Assembly: GCA_938743325.2 (NCBI GenBank)
Contig: OW568872.1
Span: 558,001-622,000, forward strand
Direction of reading: 5' to 3'
Source: Pycnococcus provasolii
Lineage: Eukaryota > Chlorophyta > Pseudoscourfieldiophyceae > Pseudoscourfieldiales > Pycnococcaceae
Length of the DNA: 64,000 nt
Numbering within the stretch: the first letter of the stretch is position 1; every line of letters begins with the position of its first letter. A program made the translations under genes and the position numbers. Shown in pieces: positions 27,519-37,600 of the stretch. The notes under the pieces were generated by a model. It ran no database searches. It saw only the letters and a list, made by a program, of their open reading frames with translations, and had not been told where the DNA came from.

Positions 27519-28367
27519 ATGGCGACTAGCCTTGTGTGGCGCCAACCCGCACAAGCGCTCCTGCGAGCACGCACGTCACACGGATGCGTGCTCAGTGCTC
27601 AGTGCTTCGCGTCCACGTACACAACGTCAACAACCAGCAGTGACGACACAACTCCGGCGCTGACGCCTCTGCAGCGTGCCAGGTTGTCGTTGCAGGCTGC
27701 AGCAGGTGCGTTGGCGGACCCGAGTCGCGCCGACCTCGTCGCGGCACTGGGAGAGACTACAGGCGACTTCGCGCTACGCGCCATGGCACGGCGGCTGAAT
27801 AACACACCGCATGGCCGCGGCATCCTCGAGACGCAGCCGCTGTTCGACGACGCATTCTACGATGCGTGCGCGCGTGCGCCGCCAAGCACGCTCGGGGCTG
27901 CGTACCACACCTTCATGACGAAGCGAGGATTTCACCCCAGCGAGAGACCGGCGGTGCGATATGTAAGCAACGACGACGCAAAAGGATTTGCCGGCGACCT
28001 GAAATACGTCATGCTTCGTTATCGGCAGGTGCACGATATATGGCACGTGCTTTTCGGTCTCAACACGACGGTGTTCGGCGAACTCGTGCTGAAGGCTATT
28101 GAGGCAAGGCAGACGGGCTTGCCGATGTGCTACATGTCCGCGTTCGTTGCACCCGCCGCGCGACTTCCACGTGCACAGCGCGAGCGTTTTTATGCCGTCT
28201 ACCTGCCTTGGGCGTGGCGTGCTGGCAACACGTGCGTGGACTTGATGGCTGTCGACTACAACGAAGCGGTGGAAAAACCACTGGAGGATGTGAGACGCGA
28301 GTGGCGCATTTCGGTGGCACCGGCACAGGTTGCAGTCACACCATCATCACCGTCGTCTGTTTCCTAA
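27519..28367 (+). CDS. COQ4: COQ4, ubiquinone biosynthesis protein
   Basis: A 282-aa mitochondrial protein of the coenzyme Q synthome, which recent work links to C1 decarboxylation/hydroxylation of the head group. ATG 27519 gives a presequence rich in Arg, Ala and Ser (MATSLVWRQPAQALLRARTS). The family zinc motif HDxxHx11E is exact: HDIWHVLFGLNTTVFGE. Other conserved blocks are LTPLQRARLSLQAAAGAL, DLVAALGETTG, ILETQPLFDDAFYD, LRYRQ and YLPWAWRAG. Length fits the family. It shares a short divergent promoter with the UDG gene and converges on the ELIP gene. Confidence 0.95.
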   Translation: MATSLVWRQPAQALLRARTSHGCVLSAQCFASTYTTSTTSSDDTTPALTPLQRARLSLQAAAGALADPSRADLVAALGETTGDFALRAMARRLNNTPHGRGILETQPLFDDAFYDACARAPPSTLGAAYHTFMTKRGFHPSERPAVRYVSNDDAKGFAGDLKYVMLRYRQVHDIWHVLFGLNTTVFGELVLKAIEARQTGLPMCYMSAFVAPAARLPRAQRERFYAVYLPWAWRAGNTCVDLMAVDYNEAVEKPLEDVRREWRISVAPAQVAVTPSSPSSVS

Positions 28368-28434
28368 GATTTCTGTTCTGTTACAAAAAGAGTGTTTAAA
28401 AAATTGGAAAAATTTTGCAAGTGGTTTTTCTTTT

Positions 28435-29106
28435 TTACCACTGCAAGATGCCGTGGCCGAGCATGTTCTCCACTGCCATAAGTCCAGCGATGGACACCAT
28501 AGCGACACGAGAGTTGAGCATCTCCGCCTCGGGTCGGAAGAAGAAGGTCTTCTCACCAGGCTCCGTCAGTCCGTTCGGCGTCTTTCCGCGAAGAGCGGGA
28601 GCGATGGATCCCGCGAACACAAGAATGAAAACCGCGACGGCGTCGAACAATCCCTGCTTCGGAAGCCACAGTGTCCTGATGCCTACGTCGCGCAGGTTGT
28701 AGCACTGCTGGAACACGCTCTCGTTGTTGAGAATCTCCCTCCAGAGCGCGTACACAATTCCCATCTGCGCCATGCGGCCGTTAATCGCCTCAGCACTCTT
28801 CAAGGAGAAGACGGCGCCGACATTCTGGAATGGGTTGTAGTCTCCCAGAGGTGCGCCGTAGACGACCGAGCCGTCACCGGGGTCGACGAGACCACGCCCG
28901 CGTGAGATCTGCGCATCGTCGTTGGCAGATGGCTGGACGAAGGCGGGTCCCTCCTCCGCGGGCGTCGTCGTCTCAGCGACGGCGGTGGAGGCGGACTCCT
29001 CCTTCTGCGTGGGCGTGCACCTGGCGACCCGGCGAGCACGCACGTTCGTGCGCGCGTTGGCCATAGCCTTCTTGTTGGTTTTGATGGCGCGGTTGAGCGA
29101 GAGCAT
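28435..29106 (-). CDS. Early light-induced protein (ELIP)-like, LHC superfamily
   Basis: A 223-aa plastid protein from ATG 29106; the frame continues upstream but that part lies in the leader. The N-terminus (MLSLNRAIKTNKKAMANART, VRARRVARC) is a chloroplast transit peptide. Two chlorophyll-binding LHC-type helices are seen: SAEAINGRMAQMGIVYALW (E..NGR.A) and EAEMLNSRVAMVSIAGLMAV (E..NSR.A), with a third hydrophobic segment between them (FDAVAVFILVFAGSIAPAL). Three helices with two symmetric motifs are the ELIP layout. It should bind pigments transiently and protect against excess light. It is head-to-head with a Psb27-like gene. Confidence 0.88.
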   Translation of the reverse strand: MLSLNRAIKTNKKAMANARTNVRARRVARCTPTQKEESASTAVAETTTPAEEGPAFVQPSANDDAQISRGRGLVDPGDGSVVYGAPLGDYNPFQNVGAVFSLKSAEAINGRMAQMGIVYALWREILNNESVFQQCYNLRDVGIRTLWLPKQGLFDAVAVFILVFAGSIAPALRGKTPNGLTEPGEKTFFFRPEAEMLNSRVAMVSIAGLMAVENMLGHGILQW

Positions 29107-29524
29107 GATGATAGTGATGAGAGTAAAGTAGAAGTGGGTTGTAGAATGATAGACGTGTGGAGTGGATTGATGGGGGGGGGCCGAGGGGGGAATTCTGCGA
29201 GTAATACAAGCCACAAGCTTCTTCTTGACGATTCCCCCGGGGCCACACGAGCCCATAGGAGCAAATCAACGATGATATGAACCGCACGCAGCTTGCATTC
29301 AGGAGTGAGTCTTCCTGCCTTCCTGGTGACGCCTCTGCTGAGGGAAAGGTTAACCCCGAATTACAGGAATCAATGCATTTGGCTCCAAGCAACCCCCGGG
29401 GGATCCCCCTTCCCTTCGGACCTCGTCCTCCCCTCTCCTCCCCTCCCCTCCACCCGCTTTGCTTTCTTTCCCCTCCCTTTCCTCGCACCCAGCAATATCT
29501 ATCACTCCTTTTTACCAAAGCACG
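29107..29524. other. Divergent promoter shared by ELIP-like and Psb27-like genes
   Basis: A 418-base spacer. The plus-strand side has a strong pyrimidine tract at about 29425-29495 (CTCC/CCCTTT runs) just before the Psb27-like ATG. A G run lies at 29171-29179, and GGGGGATCCCCC lies near 29398-29409. No ORF with support. Confidence 0.55.
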
Positions 29525-30250
29525 ATGGCCACGCACGTCAAAACCAGCTCCTTTCAACATGCACGTACTAGTCCTGCACCGCCGCGTCGTACCGCTGTGA
29601 CGGTGGTTCGAGCCACCAAATCCAACGCGACGGCGACACCACCTGCTGTCGTCAAAAACGCTCTGATGTCCGCAGCAGCGGCCGCCGTGATCGCCATCTC
29701 CGCACCAGCCTTGCCGGCGATCGCCGCGGACAAGGTGTCGGCACTCGGCGCGCAAGGGTGCCTCGCAGGCGTGAAGTGCTGGGACGGATCGTCCGTCAAG
29801 GGATGCCCGCTCGGCGAGGAGGGTGAGGAGTGCCGACGCAAGGCGCTCTCGGACGTCGACGTCTCCTCGTACAACACGGATAAAAAGCAGGCGGGCGCGT
29901 CGCTGCAGAGCAAAAAAGGAAGCATCAAGAACGAAAACAGCAGCGAGGCGTACGGCGGCGACCTGAAGGGACTCGGTGAAAGCATCACCGTCTATTTGAC
30001 TCTCGACGACTTCGATCCCGCGCGCGTCAAGGCGACGAAGGACGTGCAGGAGTCGTGCAAGACGTGGGCTGGAAAGTACGCGCCTGGTGGAAAGTCTGCT
30101 CGCAAGAGTGGAACGGCAATGAACGTGGCGTGCAACTCGCTGCTCGGCTGGACGTCCTTCAACGGACTTGCTCCTCTCGACTCGGGGACGCGAAGCAATA
30201 TTGTGAGCAATATTGAGAAGAGCATCACTTTGCTAGGCGACGACCTTTAA
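29525..30250 (+). CDS. Thylakoid-lumen protein, Psb27-like
   Basis: A 241-aa protein from ATG 29525. Residues 1-40 are a chloroplast transit peptide (ATHVKTSSFQHARTS, VVRATKS) and about 42-75 a lumenal signal (MSAAAAAVIAISAPALPAIAA), cleaved near AIAA-DK. The C-terminal 100 residues follow the Psb27 pattern: ITVYLTLDDFDPARVKATKD, SCKTWAGKYAPGG, and the helices ending IVSNIEKSITLL. Psb27 binds CP43 during photosystem II assembly and repair. Between signal and domain is a Cys-containing stretch (CLAGVKCWDG, CPLGEEGEECRRK) that canonical Psb27 lacks. An MPH2-like lumenal protein is the main alternative. Confidence 0.6.
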   Translation: MATHVKTSSFQHARTSPAPPRRTAVTVVRATKSNATATPPAVVKNALMSAAAAAVIAISAPALPAIAADKVSALGAQGCLAGVKCWDGSSVKGCPLGEEGEECRRKALSDVDVSSYNTDKKQAGASLQSKKGSIKNENSSEAYGGDLKGLGESITVYLTLDDFDPARVKATKDVQESCKTWAGKYAPGGKSARKSGTAMNVACNSLLGWTSFNGLAPLDSGTRSNIVSNIEKSITLLGDDL

Positions 30251-30384
30251 ATAAAAACCAAAGAATGTCGACATTTAGTAATGGAATAGACGTTACTTCG
30301 TACAACAAAGGTTCTGACATTATTTTTTGAAGACGCCATTTTCACATTTCACCATCCAGCAAAAATGAAGCTGATTCCTCACCA

Positions 30385-31467
30385 TCACACGCGATTTTCA
30401 CTCGCAAGGCTGCTACGTCGCGGTCGGTGACTGAATCGTGACGAATGCGGCACCCTCACTCGTCCGTGGATATAATCTCCAAGCCATTTCCCGTCCAGCG
30501 CGGACTCGAGCTCGTCAAACGTTGGCACAGCCCATGCGCAGTCCGTCTCGATGAAGAGCGTATTTTCTCCAATTGGTCCAATGCGAAAGTAGCCGCCTTC
30601 GCCCCAAAAACGACCCCATGAATTTCGCGCAATCCAGTGCGATGGCCCGCCATTGCGTTCCTCATCTTCCCATCCAATTATCTCTATGTCGTGATCCACC
30701 TCCTTGATCGTGTGGTGACGTGTGTCGACGAAAACGCCGCCATGCCGTTCGACGTTGCTCGCGTATCTGTAAACGAACTCGTCGTCAGCAATCATGGAGC
30801 ACACAATTGGACCGCGCGCGACAATTTCTTTTTTCATTGCGAAAACGTCGCCCGGCGGCAAGTGCCCATGCTCTGATACTCGATATCCGACCCAGTTTGG
30901 GACTTCAAAGCATTTGCCAGGTGCATTTGGCTTGTCGTCTGGTGGTGACGCGCAGTTTCTGCATTGATTGGCAGGCGTACAACCTTCAGGACGATTTCGT
31001 GCCTCGTAAGGCTGGCATGTCTCGTCACTGATTGGCTGCTGTGCCATGTAATCGTGTATCATCCAGGCGTCCCCACCCATGCAGCCTGGAGGCGGCGCAG
31101 TCGCATTCTTCGGGTCAGGGATGCAGTCCATCACAGCTTGACGGGATAGCATAATGTCAGGGAACCGGCCTTTGCGCGCAATCTTGATTCGATCGTTTAG
31201 AGCAGCTATCGTCCCATGCACCCAGCAGCTACCGCAGTAAAGCGGGGAATGCTGCTGCACATCCGCCGTCACGTAGGAACGTCCTTCGACATTTCGCCAA
31301 TCAAAGTGCGTGATTTTTGCGATTGAGTCGTCGCTGATCGTGTCTTGTGGCAGCGGGCTCGTCACCCTGCTAACCTTCGAGCGCCACCCGTCGGAAGAAA
31401 CATGTCCTTGGGCAGATGCAGCAGTCGCACCAGCAAGTATTGTGAATGATACAAGCACAGCCGCCAT
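30385..31467 (-). CDS. Cathepsin Z/X-like papain-family cysteine protease
   Basis: A 360-aa secreted protease from ATG 31467. Residues 1-20 are a signal peptide (MAAVLVSFTILAGATAASAQ). The short pro-region ends before FDWRNVEGRSYVTADVQQHS; the catalytic Cys81 is in YCGSCWVHGTIAALNDRIKI, His in VDHDIEIIGWEDEE and Asn in WIARNSWGRFWGEGGYFRIG. Insertions and spacing (LSRQAVMDCI, GCMGGDAWMIHDYM, NQCRNC) match cathepsin Z/X, which is a carboxypeptidase, rather than cathepsin L or B. Upstream in-frame codons pass through a CCCTAA repeat and are taken as leader. The C-terminus has a basic Ser/Arg extension of unknown role. A vacuolar or secreted role is inferred. Confidence 0.92.
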   Translation of the reverse strand: MAAVLVSFTILAGATAASAQGHVSSDGWRSKVSRVTSPLPQDTISDDSIAKITHFDWRNVEGRSYVTADVQQHSPLYCGSCWVHGTIAALNDRIKIARKGRFPDIMLSRQAVMDCIPDPKNATAPPPGCMGGDAWMIHDYMAQQPISDETCQPYEARNRPEGCTPANQCRNCASPPDDKPNAPGKCFEVPNWVGYRVSEHGHLPPGDVFAMKKEIVARGPIVCSMIADDEFVYRYASNVERHGGVFVDTRHHTIKEVDHDIEIIGWEDEERNGGPSHWIARNSWGRFWGEGGYFRIGPIGENTLFIETDCAWAVPTFDELESALDGKWLGDYIHGRVRVPHSSRFSHRPRRSSLASENRV

Positions 31468-31511
31468 TTTCAGAAAACAAAACAAAGTGGCTGGGAATCT
31501 TGAGAAAAATC

Positions 31512-31529
31512 TTACCCTAACCCTAACCC
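31512..31529 (-). repeat. Short CCCTAA tract
   Basis: Two CCCTAA units plus flanking matches, 45 bp upstream of the cathepsin ATG (minus strand), so it would be read as TTAGGG in the gene's own direction. Confidence 0.7.
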
Positions 31530-31624
31530 AAAATCTTGTCATACCAATATCTACTAAAATCTTCACTTTATATTGGCAGTCTTAAAGTTACACATCATAT
31601 CACATCACATCATACAACTACTGT

Positions 31625-34600
31625 TCACTTCTTCTTCTTCTTCCCAGGTCCCTTCTTGCCCTTGCCTCCGCCGCGACGACCTCGCGAGGCACCACCTCTC
31701 GGGCGTCGACGTCCGTCACCTGATGGGAGAACGCTTAATATGACGTCGTCTTCGTCTTCGTCGTCTTCGTCGTAAACTTCTTCTTCTTCTTCGTCGATTT
31801 TGGCGTCATCATCATCTATCTCATCAGGTGTTCGTGCCTCTTCCTTCTCGGCAACGTGCATCACCGACGCCGTCGTTGTTTTGGCTTTCGTTTTCTCCTC
31901 CTCCTCCTCCCCCTCGTTCGATTTCACGGCTATCGGCACTTTCCTCGGCACTTTTGTGCTCCGCGGAGCTCTCGGCAGGCACTTTTCTGCGCTCTTTGTA
32001 TTGCCCAGCGCGAGGTACAGCTGCCGCGCTAACATCGGGTAGCCTCCGTAACGCAAGCATGCAGCCGCCTCGGGAGCCCACGTCACCCCCTCGCGCGCCT
32101 CCAGGAACAGCTGTGCCGCTTCGTATCGCATCTGCACCTGTCGCACCTTGTCCCTGCTGTTGCTGCCGCTCTTTGCTTCCGAAGACTCCATCACGAGGTT
32201 CAAAGCATCCGCCGCAGCCTGCTTGCGCCGCTCGCCGGCATGCTGGAAGCAGAATGCCGCCTGCTTGTACAGCTTCTTGTCCATCATGCTCTGGCCACGT
32301 TCGAGCCACTCCTCCTTTGACGATTCCCTGCCTCTCGCGAGCGTAATGCCGTCAGGATCCAGCCCCTTTGAGATGCGACGAACAAGCCCGCGAACGCCCC
32401 AGAGCTTGAACATCGGCGCGCGAGCCTTAATGTTCTCATCGTACACCCACAGATTGACGCGAGCGCGCGTAATCGCCGTGTAGAGAGCACGAAGCTCGTC
32501 GAGGAGCAGCTTGTGCCTCTCTGGGTTGAATTCAAGCCGGCGAGCCTCCCTGCCCTCAAGCCTTGCGACGTCACTATTCTCCTCCTCAGGAACCGCCGCG
32601 GACGACTCTCCTCTCTCACCCGCCTCCTCGAGAAGCTCGAGCACGCATCGCCACTCGTTATTCTTCGTGGGGCTATCCGAGAAGAAGTTGAAGAGCAGCA
32701 CGTCGGTAAACTCAAGGCCCTTGGCCTCAAAGACGGTACAAACGATGCTATCTCGCAATGCTGCTGGCAGGCGCCTCTTTGCCTCTTCGTCACGGACGAT
32801 GATCACCTGGCCTGCACCAAACTCGATGTGCCCCTCAGCCTTGTTTCCTGAATACAGCAGAAGCACGAGCTCGTCGAACGAAGCAGCCTCCAGCAGACAG
32901 GGCAGCGGCCCATCGAAAAGGCCGGTGTCAGGCTCCTGCGTGTCAATCGAAAAAGGGAATAGATTCTGCATCAGCTCGATGCAGATATTCGCACAATTCA
33001 AAATACCGGAATGCGTTCGCATGTTGTGAACGAGCTTGTATGGGTCGCGAGGTACAACAATGCTTGTATGATGCCTCTGGCTCAGATGGTAGAAGATGCT
33101 CTTCAAGTCCTGAAAGCGAAAGCTGAGGCCTCGTGCGATGCACTGTGCGGTGTCGCCCGTGAAGAACATCTTGTTAGGCATGGCACTGATGTGAACGAGA
33201 AGAGCCAGCTCCGCCTCGGTGAAATCCTGCACCTCGTCGACGTACATAGCGTGCAGCGGCGCACCAGTGTATCCCGTGCCGGCGGCACCCTCGCCCGCCC
33301 TCGCCTGGTCGAGAAGGCCACGCCATATGTGGTGCACCAGGTCGCAGGCGTCGAATCCACGAATGCCAGCCTTCTTACGCTCGTACGCCTCGAACATTCG
33401 GTACACATCTTCGCGGTTGCCCGTGAAGTTCGGCGCTCGCTTCGCCCCGACGCTTTCGTACTGCTCGAGAGAAAGTGCGGTCACTCGCGTTCTCTGCGCA
33501 ACGTCCACGTTCACGTCGTCATTGTCGCCGTCGCCGTCGCCGTCGCCGTCATTCGCGAACGGCTTGAGCACCGCCTCCACCGACCCCTTAATGAAGGATA
33601 TGATCTCTGACCAAATGAGCGCGGGTGAGTACTTGCTTTCGCCACCAGGAACAGTCTTGCAGATAGATGGCCACAGCTCTCGGGAGAAGACGTCGTAGTC
33701 AATCTCCTTAGCGTAGCGTGAGCTCTTTTTGAACTTCGTCGACCCTGACGCTGTCACCTGCTCTTGATCCCCCATCTCCTCCTCCATCTCCTCCTCCGAC
33801 TCCTCCTCATCTTCGCCATCTTCATCGCTGTCGATGTCGTCATCCTCATCATCGAGGAGGGCTTGCATTGCCGATTTCTCAACAGGGCCCCATGCAAGGC
33901 GGGCACCCTCGCGAGACAAAGTGCCATCAGGGCCGCTGCGCGCGAAAAATGGATGCCGAAGTGTGCCGTCGATGAGCACAAGAATCTCACGCTTCGTCAC
34001 GAAGAGCGGAAATTCCGCGTCGGACGCAGATGACAGGCTAGGCGTCGCCAAACCACACATGTCGCGATCCGACGGGGGAGTTGCGGGAGGAAGTCGAAGT
34101 TGCGTCGCATCGTCCTCCGCACCACGGATGAGGCTTATGACGAGCTTTCGCACCTCCGACCGAAGGACAGGGTTTGCTGTCACAAAGCACTGATGGTAGG
34201 AGGAGGAAGAACTTTCATGTGACGCCCCAACGCTAGCAGCGGTGGCGCCGCGAAGCAGTCCGGACGGGTCACCGCCGGTAAACTCGCGCCAGAGACGGTA
34301 TTGCGCCCACATGCGGAACACAAGGCATGTCGTCTTTCCGGTGCCAGACCTGCCCAGTAGCAGCATACTCTCCATGCTCCCCTTTGAGTTGTCTAGTCCT
34401 AGCTTGCAGATGTCATCCTCGTGCTTGCTCAGGCGAAACGGGTAGTCCACGAGTTCCTTGGTCTCACTGACGAACCGATCCATCAGCGATGAGAGCATGG
34501 GACCCGTAAATTCGTAGAATTTGATCAAAGTGTATGAATCCTCGGAGGGCAGCGCGGGTGGATACCACAACACTGACATCGCGCTGTCATCTATCACCGC

Positions 34601-37600
34601 ATCATCGTCATCTAGCTTCTCTAGCTTGTCCTGAAGGTCAAGCGGAAGGATTGCTCCCGCCATCTCGTCCGCCACTGGCTCAAGTAGACGAGGAAGCTTC
34701 AGCTGCACACCTGCTTTACTCTCGCGCTGATCGCACTGCGAAGTTTTTCCCACAAAGCGCAATTTACGCTTCAGATGGCTTAACTTTCCCTTGCGATGGG
34801 CATTATACACGCGGTCGATCGCGGCGTCCTGGTCATCATGCTGATTTAGGATGGCCCAAACGCGGACCACCTCCGTCCATGACTGCAACTTGCTCGAGTA
34901 ACCCACCGCACGCTCCCAGAGGATCCTACCACCTTTGGAGAAGTTTGCCCGAAACAGGTTGAAGGTCGCGTCGCCATACTTGGTCGTTCGCTGACGTGCA
35001 TCCGAGGCCCAGTCTCCCTGCGCAAGGCACTGCAACTGCTTCGCGACGGAGGCACGATCGATTGGCGACTCGAGGCGCTCCCACTGAAGTCGTGCTTCAC
35101 GGGTTAGCTCCATCTCCCATGCAGCGTCTTTCACCCAGCTGCGAAGATCGTCAATCTCCTTCTTCCACTGCCGAGCGGTAGGAGTAGATGTCGGTGGCTC
35201 ACCTGTGATGCGATTTGCACCGTCAGGCACCTTCTCTTCTGAATCAACATCTTTGTCCAGGGCAGTCACGTCTGTTCCAGCCGTGACTGGCGAACGACTT
35301 ACCTCCTTCCCTTTTCCAGCTTCCTTCTGTTGACTGTGCTCGTCTGACACCTTGGACGCTTCGATCGCGGGTTCGAGGGACGCCTGCATTCTTAACACAT
35401 CCTCGAGTTCCCGCGACGCCTCAGCCACAATGCGTGCGATCTTTTGTTCCTCGGTATCTTCCTCACGCGCAATACACTCTGCCGGCTCCCCGTCATCATT
35501 GTCTTCGACGTCGACGTGCTTTTCGCGCGCAGCATCATTCTCTGCCGCCTTCTCCAGTTTTTTCATGCGCTGAATCTTCCGCTTCTCGGCGTTCTTCTTC
35601 TTGCGGATCTTGTCTCGTTTGGCCTTGATCATCTCCTTGATCCTTGATCCTTGCTCACCGTCATCCTCTGTGCAGTCGTCCGCCATTTTGTTTTCGGCAT
35701 TAAGAGACGAAGGATTCGCATCAGTCTCGTCCAAAATCAGGCGTACGATGTCCAACTTGCTCAGACGTGCGCACATGTGTAGGAGCGGGTATCCCGAAAC
35801 ACAGGAGGATGCCCCAACTAGATCTTTTGCGCTCGTGGGGATGTCATTTATCTTCAGGGAGCCCTGTTCGAGTAAGCCAAGGAGAAGTAGACGAAAATTC
35901 TCATAGCGTTTGCCGGCGATTTCAGCCTCCACAATATGGCTGACAGCAAAATTAGGAGCAGAGAGAATGTTCACGATAAGCTTCTCCGCGAGCTGTGCCT
36001 GTCTCTTCGAAAGCTGCAGGTTCGAGGACGCGCCGCAGAAATCCATCCATACGCAAAAGTCATCGAAGGTTTTGACATGTCTCCTCCTCTCCTTGAGCTG
36101 GGATAAGGTCAGCAGATCGAGCTGCACCTCGGGAGCCAATGCAATTTGGAGATCTGAGACTTCAAAGTCGGGCATACCCAACTTCTCCGGTTCGATCTCT
36201 CGATCTTGGCCATCAGACTGCGCCTGCAGGAAGTCGCCGGCAACTTTTGGCGCAATCTTGCGCCAAACGTCGTCGTCACGAAAGAGGAGGAATTCCAGGA
36301 ATGTTAGGCAATCCATCCATGTTGTGTCCCACGATTCTATGCGGTCGATGCTCTTCTTGATCGTCACATCCTTGTGTGTGCTGCCGTGCGCCGGCTTTTC
36401 ACCATTCACTTCGGGAACTTCGTAGCGCTCAAAATTCTCCGAAGCCACCCACTTCTCAATGATACTGTCAGACAGCCTCTTCCGAATTTGAGCAGCACGC
36501 GTCAGAGTGTCTTCCATGCGAGAGCTTGGATCAGACCGAATCCGCTTGGGATCGCATGAAGCATTCACAGGAAGCTGCGGCTCGTGTTCGATGGTGCCCT
36601 CATCTCTCTTGAAGATGCCCCTTGGAACGGTTATCACCTCTTGTGCTTCATTGTCGACGAGGTAGAGGTTGCTCTTGTGCTTCAACGCCGCACGTGGCTC
36701 GAAAACGACATCGCGTGGGCACGCATTGATGCAATCATGAGCTTTTAGATCTAGCTCACACGGCGTTTTTGTTTCATCGATCTCGTCTCCATTAATGCAA
36801 AACTTCACGCTTGAACGGGTCACACCGAGACACTCAACGCAGTAGTATATGAGATAGTCAGAGACTGGCTTCTCACTATCCACGTCGATGCAAGCCTTGT
36901 ATGGAAACGAGTCGAAAGAATGCCCATAGGCGTCTTCCCAGTCGATGACAAGAGTAATTCTCGTGCCATCGTTGGAAACGTCGCTGTCGTCGCCACTCTC
37001 GCGGGATTTATGCATAGTCTTCCTGAATGAAGCATCCATGATCCTTTCGTTCAGCAGCTTGGAGGCACGACAAGACGCCTCGCGATCCTGCGTCGTGGGC
37101 ATAGGCAGAGGCAACGGCTCCTTGCCCTCGAGTGCAAGGTAACCATTAGACAGCTCCGCCATGACCACCATGAGGATTTGCGTTTTTTTGGACAAAACGG
37201 CATCTCCAACTTGCGCATGCCATCTCCCATGAGTGGGGGCTTTTTCTGTGAAATTCAAACGAATCTCCTTTGACCAACGGCCAAAATCGTTCGCGGAAAT
37301 AGCTCCAGCAAGGTGAGGAGGCAGCTTGGATGAGTTTACGGATAAGCACGGATCCAAAGGGGCGCGGACAAGGTCATCAAGCGGCAGTGTTGGACCCCTC
37401 TCGAGCTTGTAGGTTGCTGAGGCCAGTGCTTCCGGCGTTGGAACGGTATCGGATATGGTATACAGATGCTCGAAAATGCTTCTATAAACTGTTCCGACGA
37501 CTTCGGCGGCGGCTTGCGCAACACGCGTCTGGTTTCTCTGCGTGATGAAGTACGTATCTTCTTCGTGCTCCTTGTCGTCGCCACGAATCAAGAACTGAAC

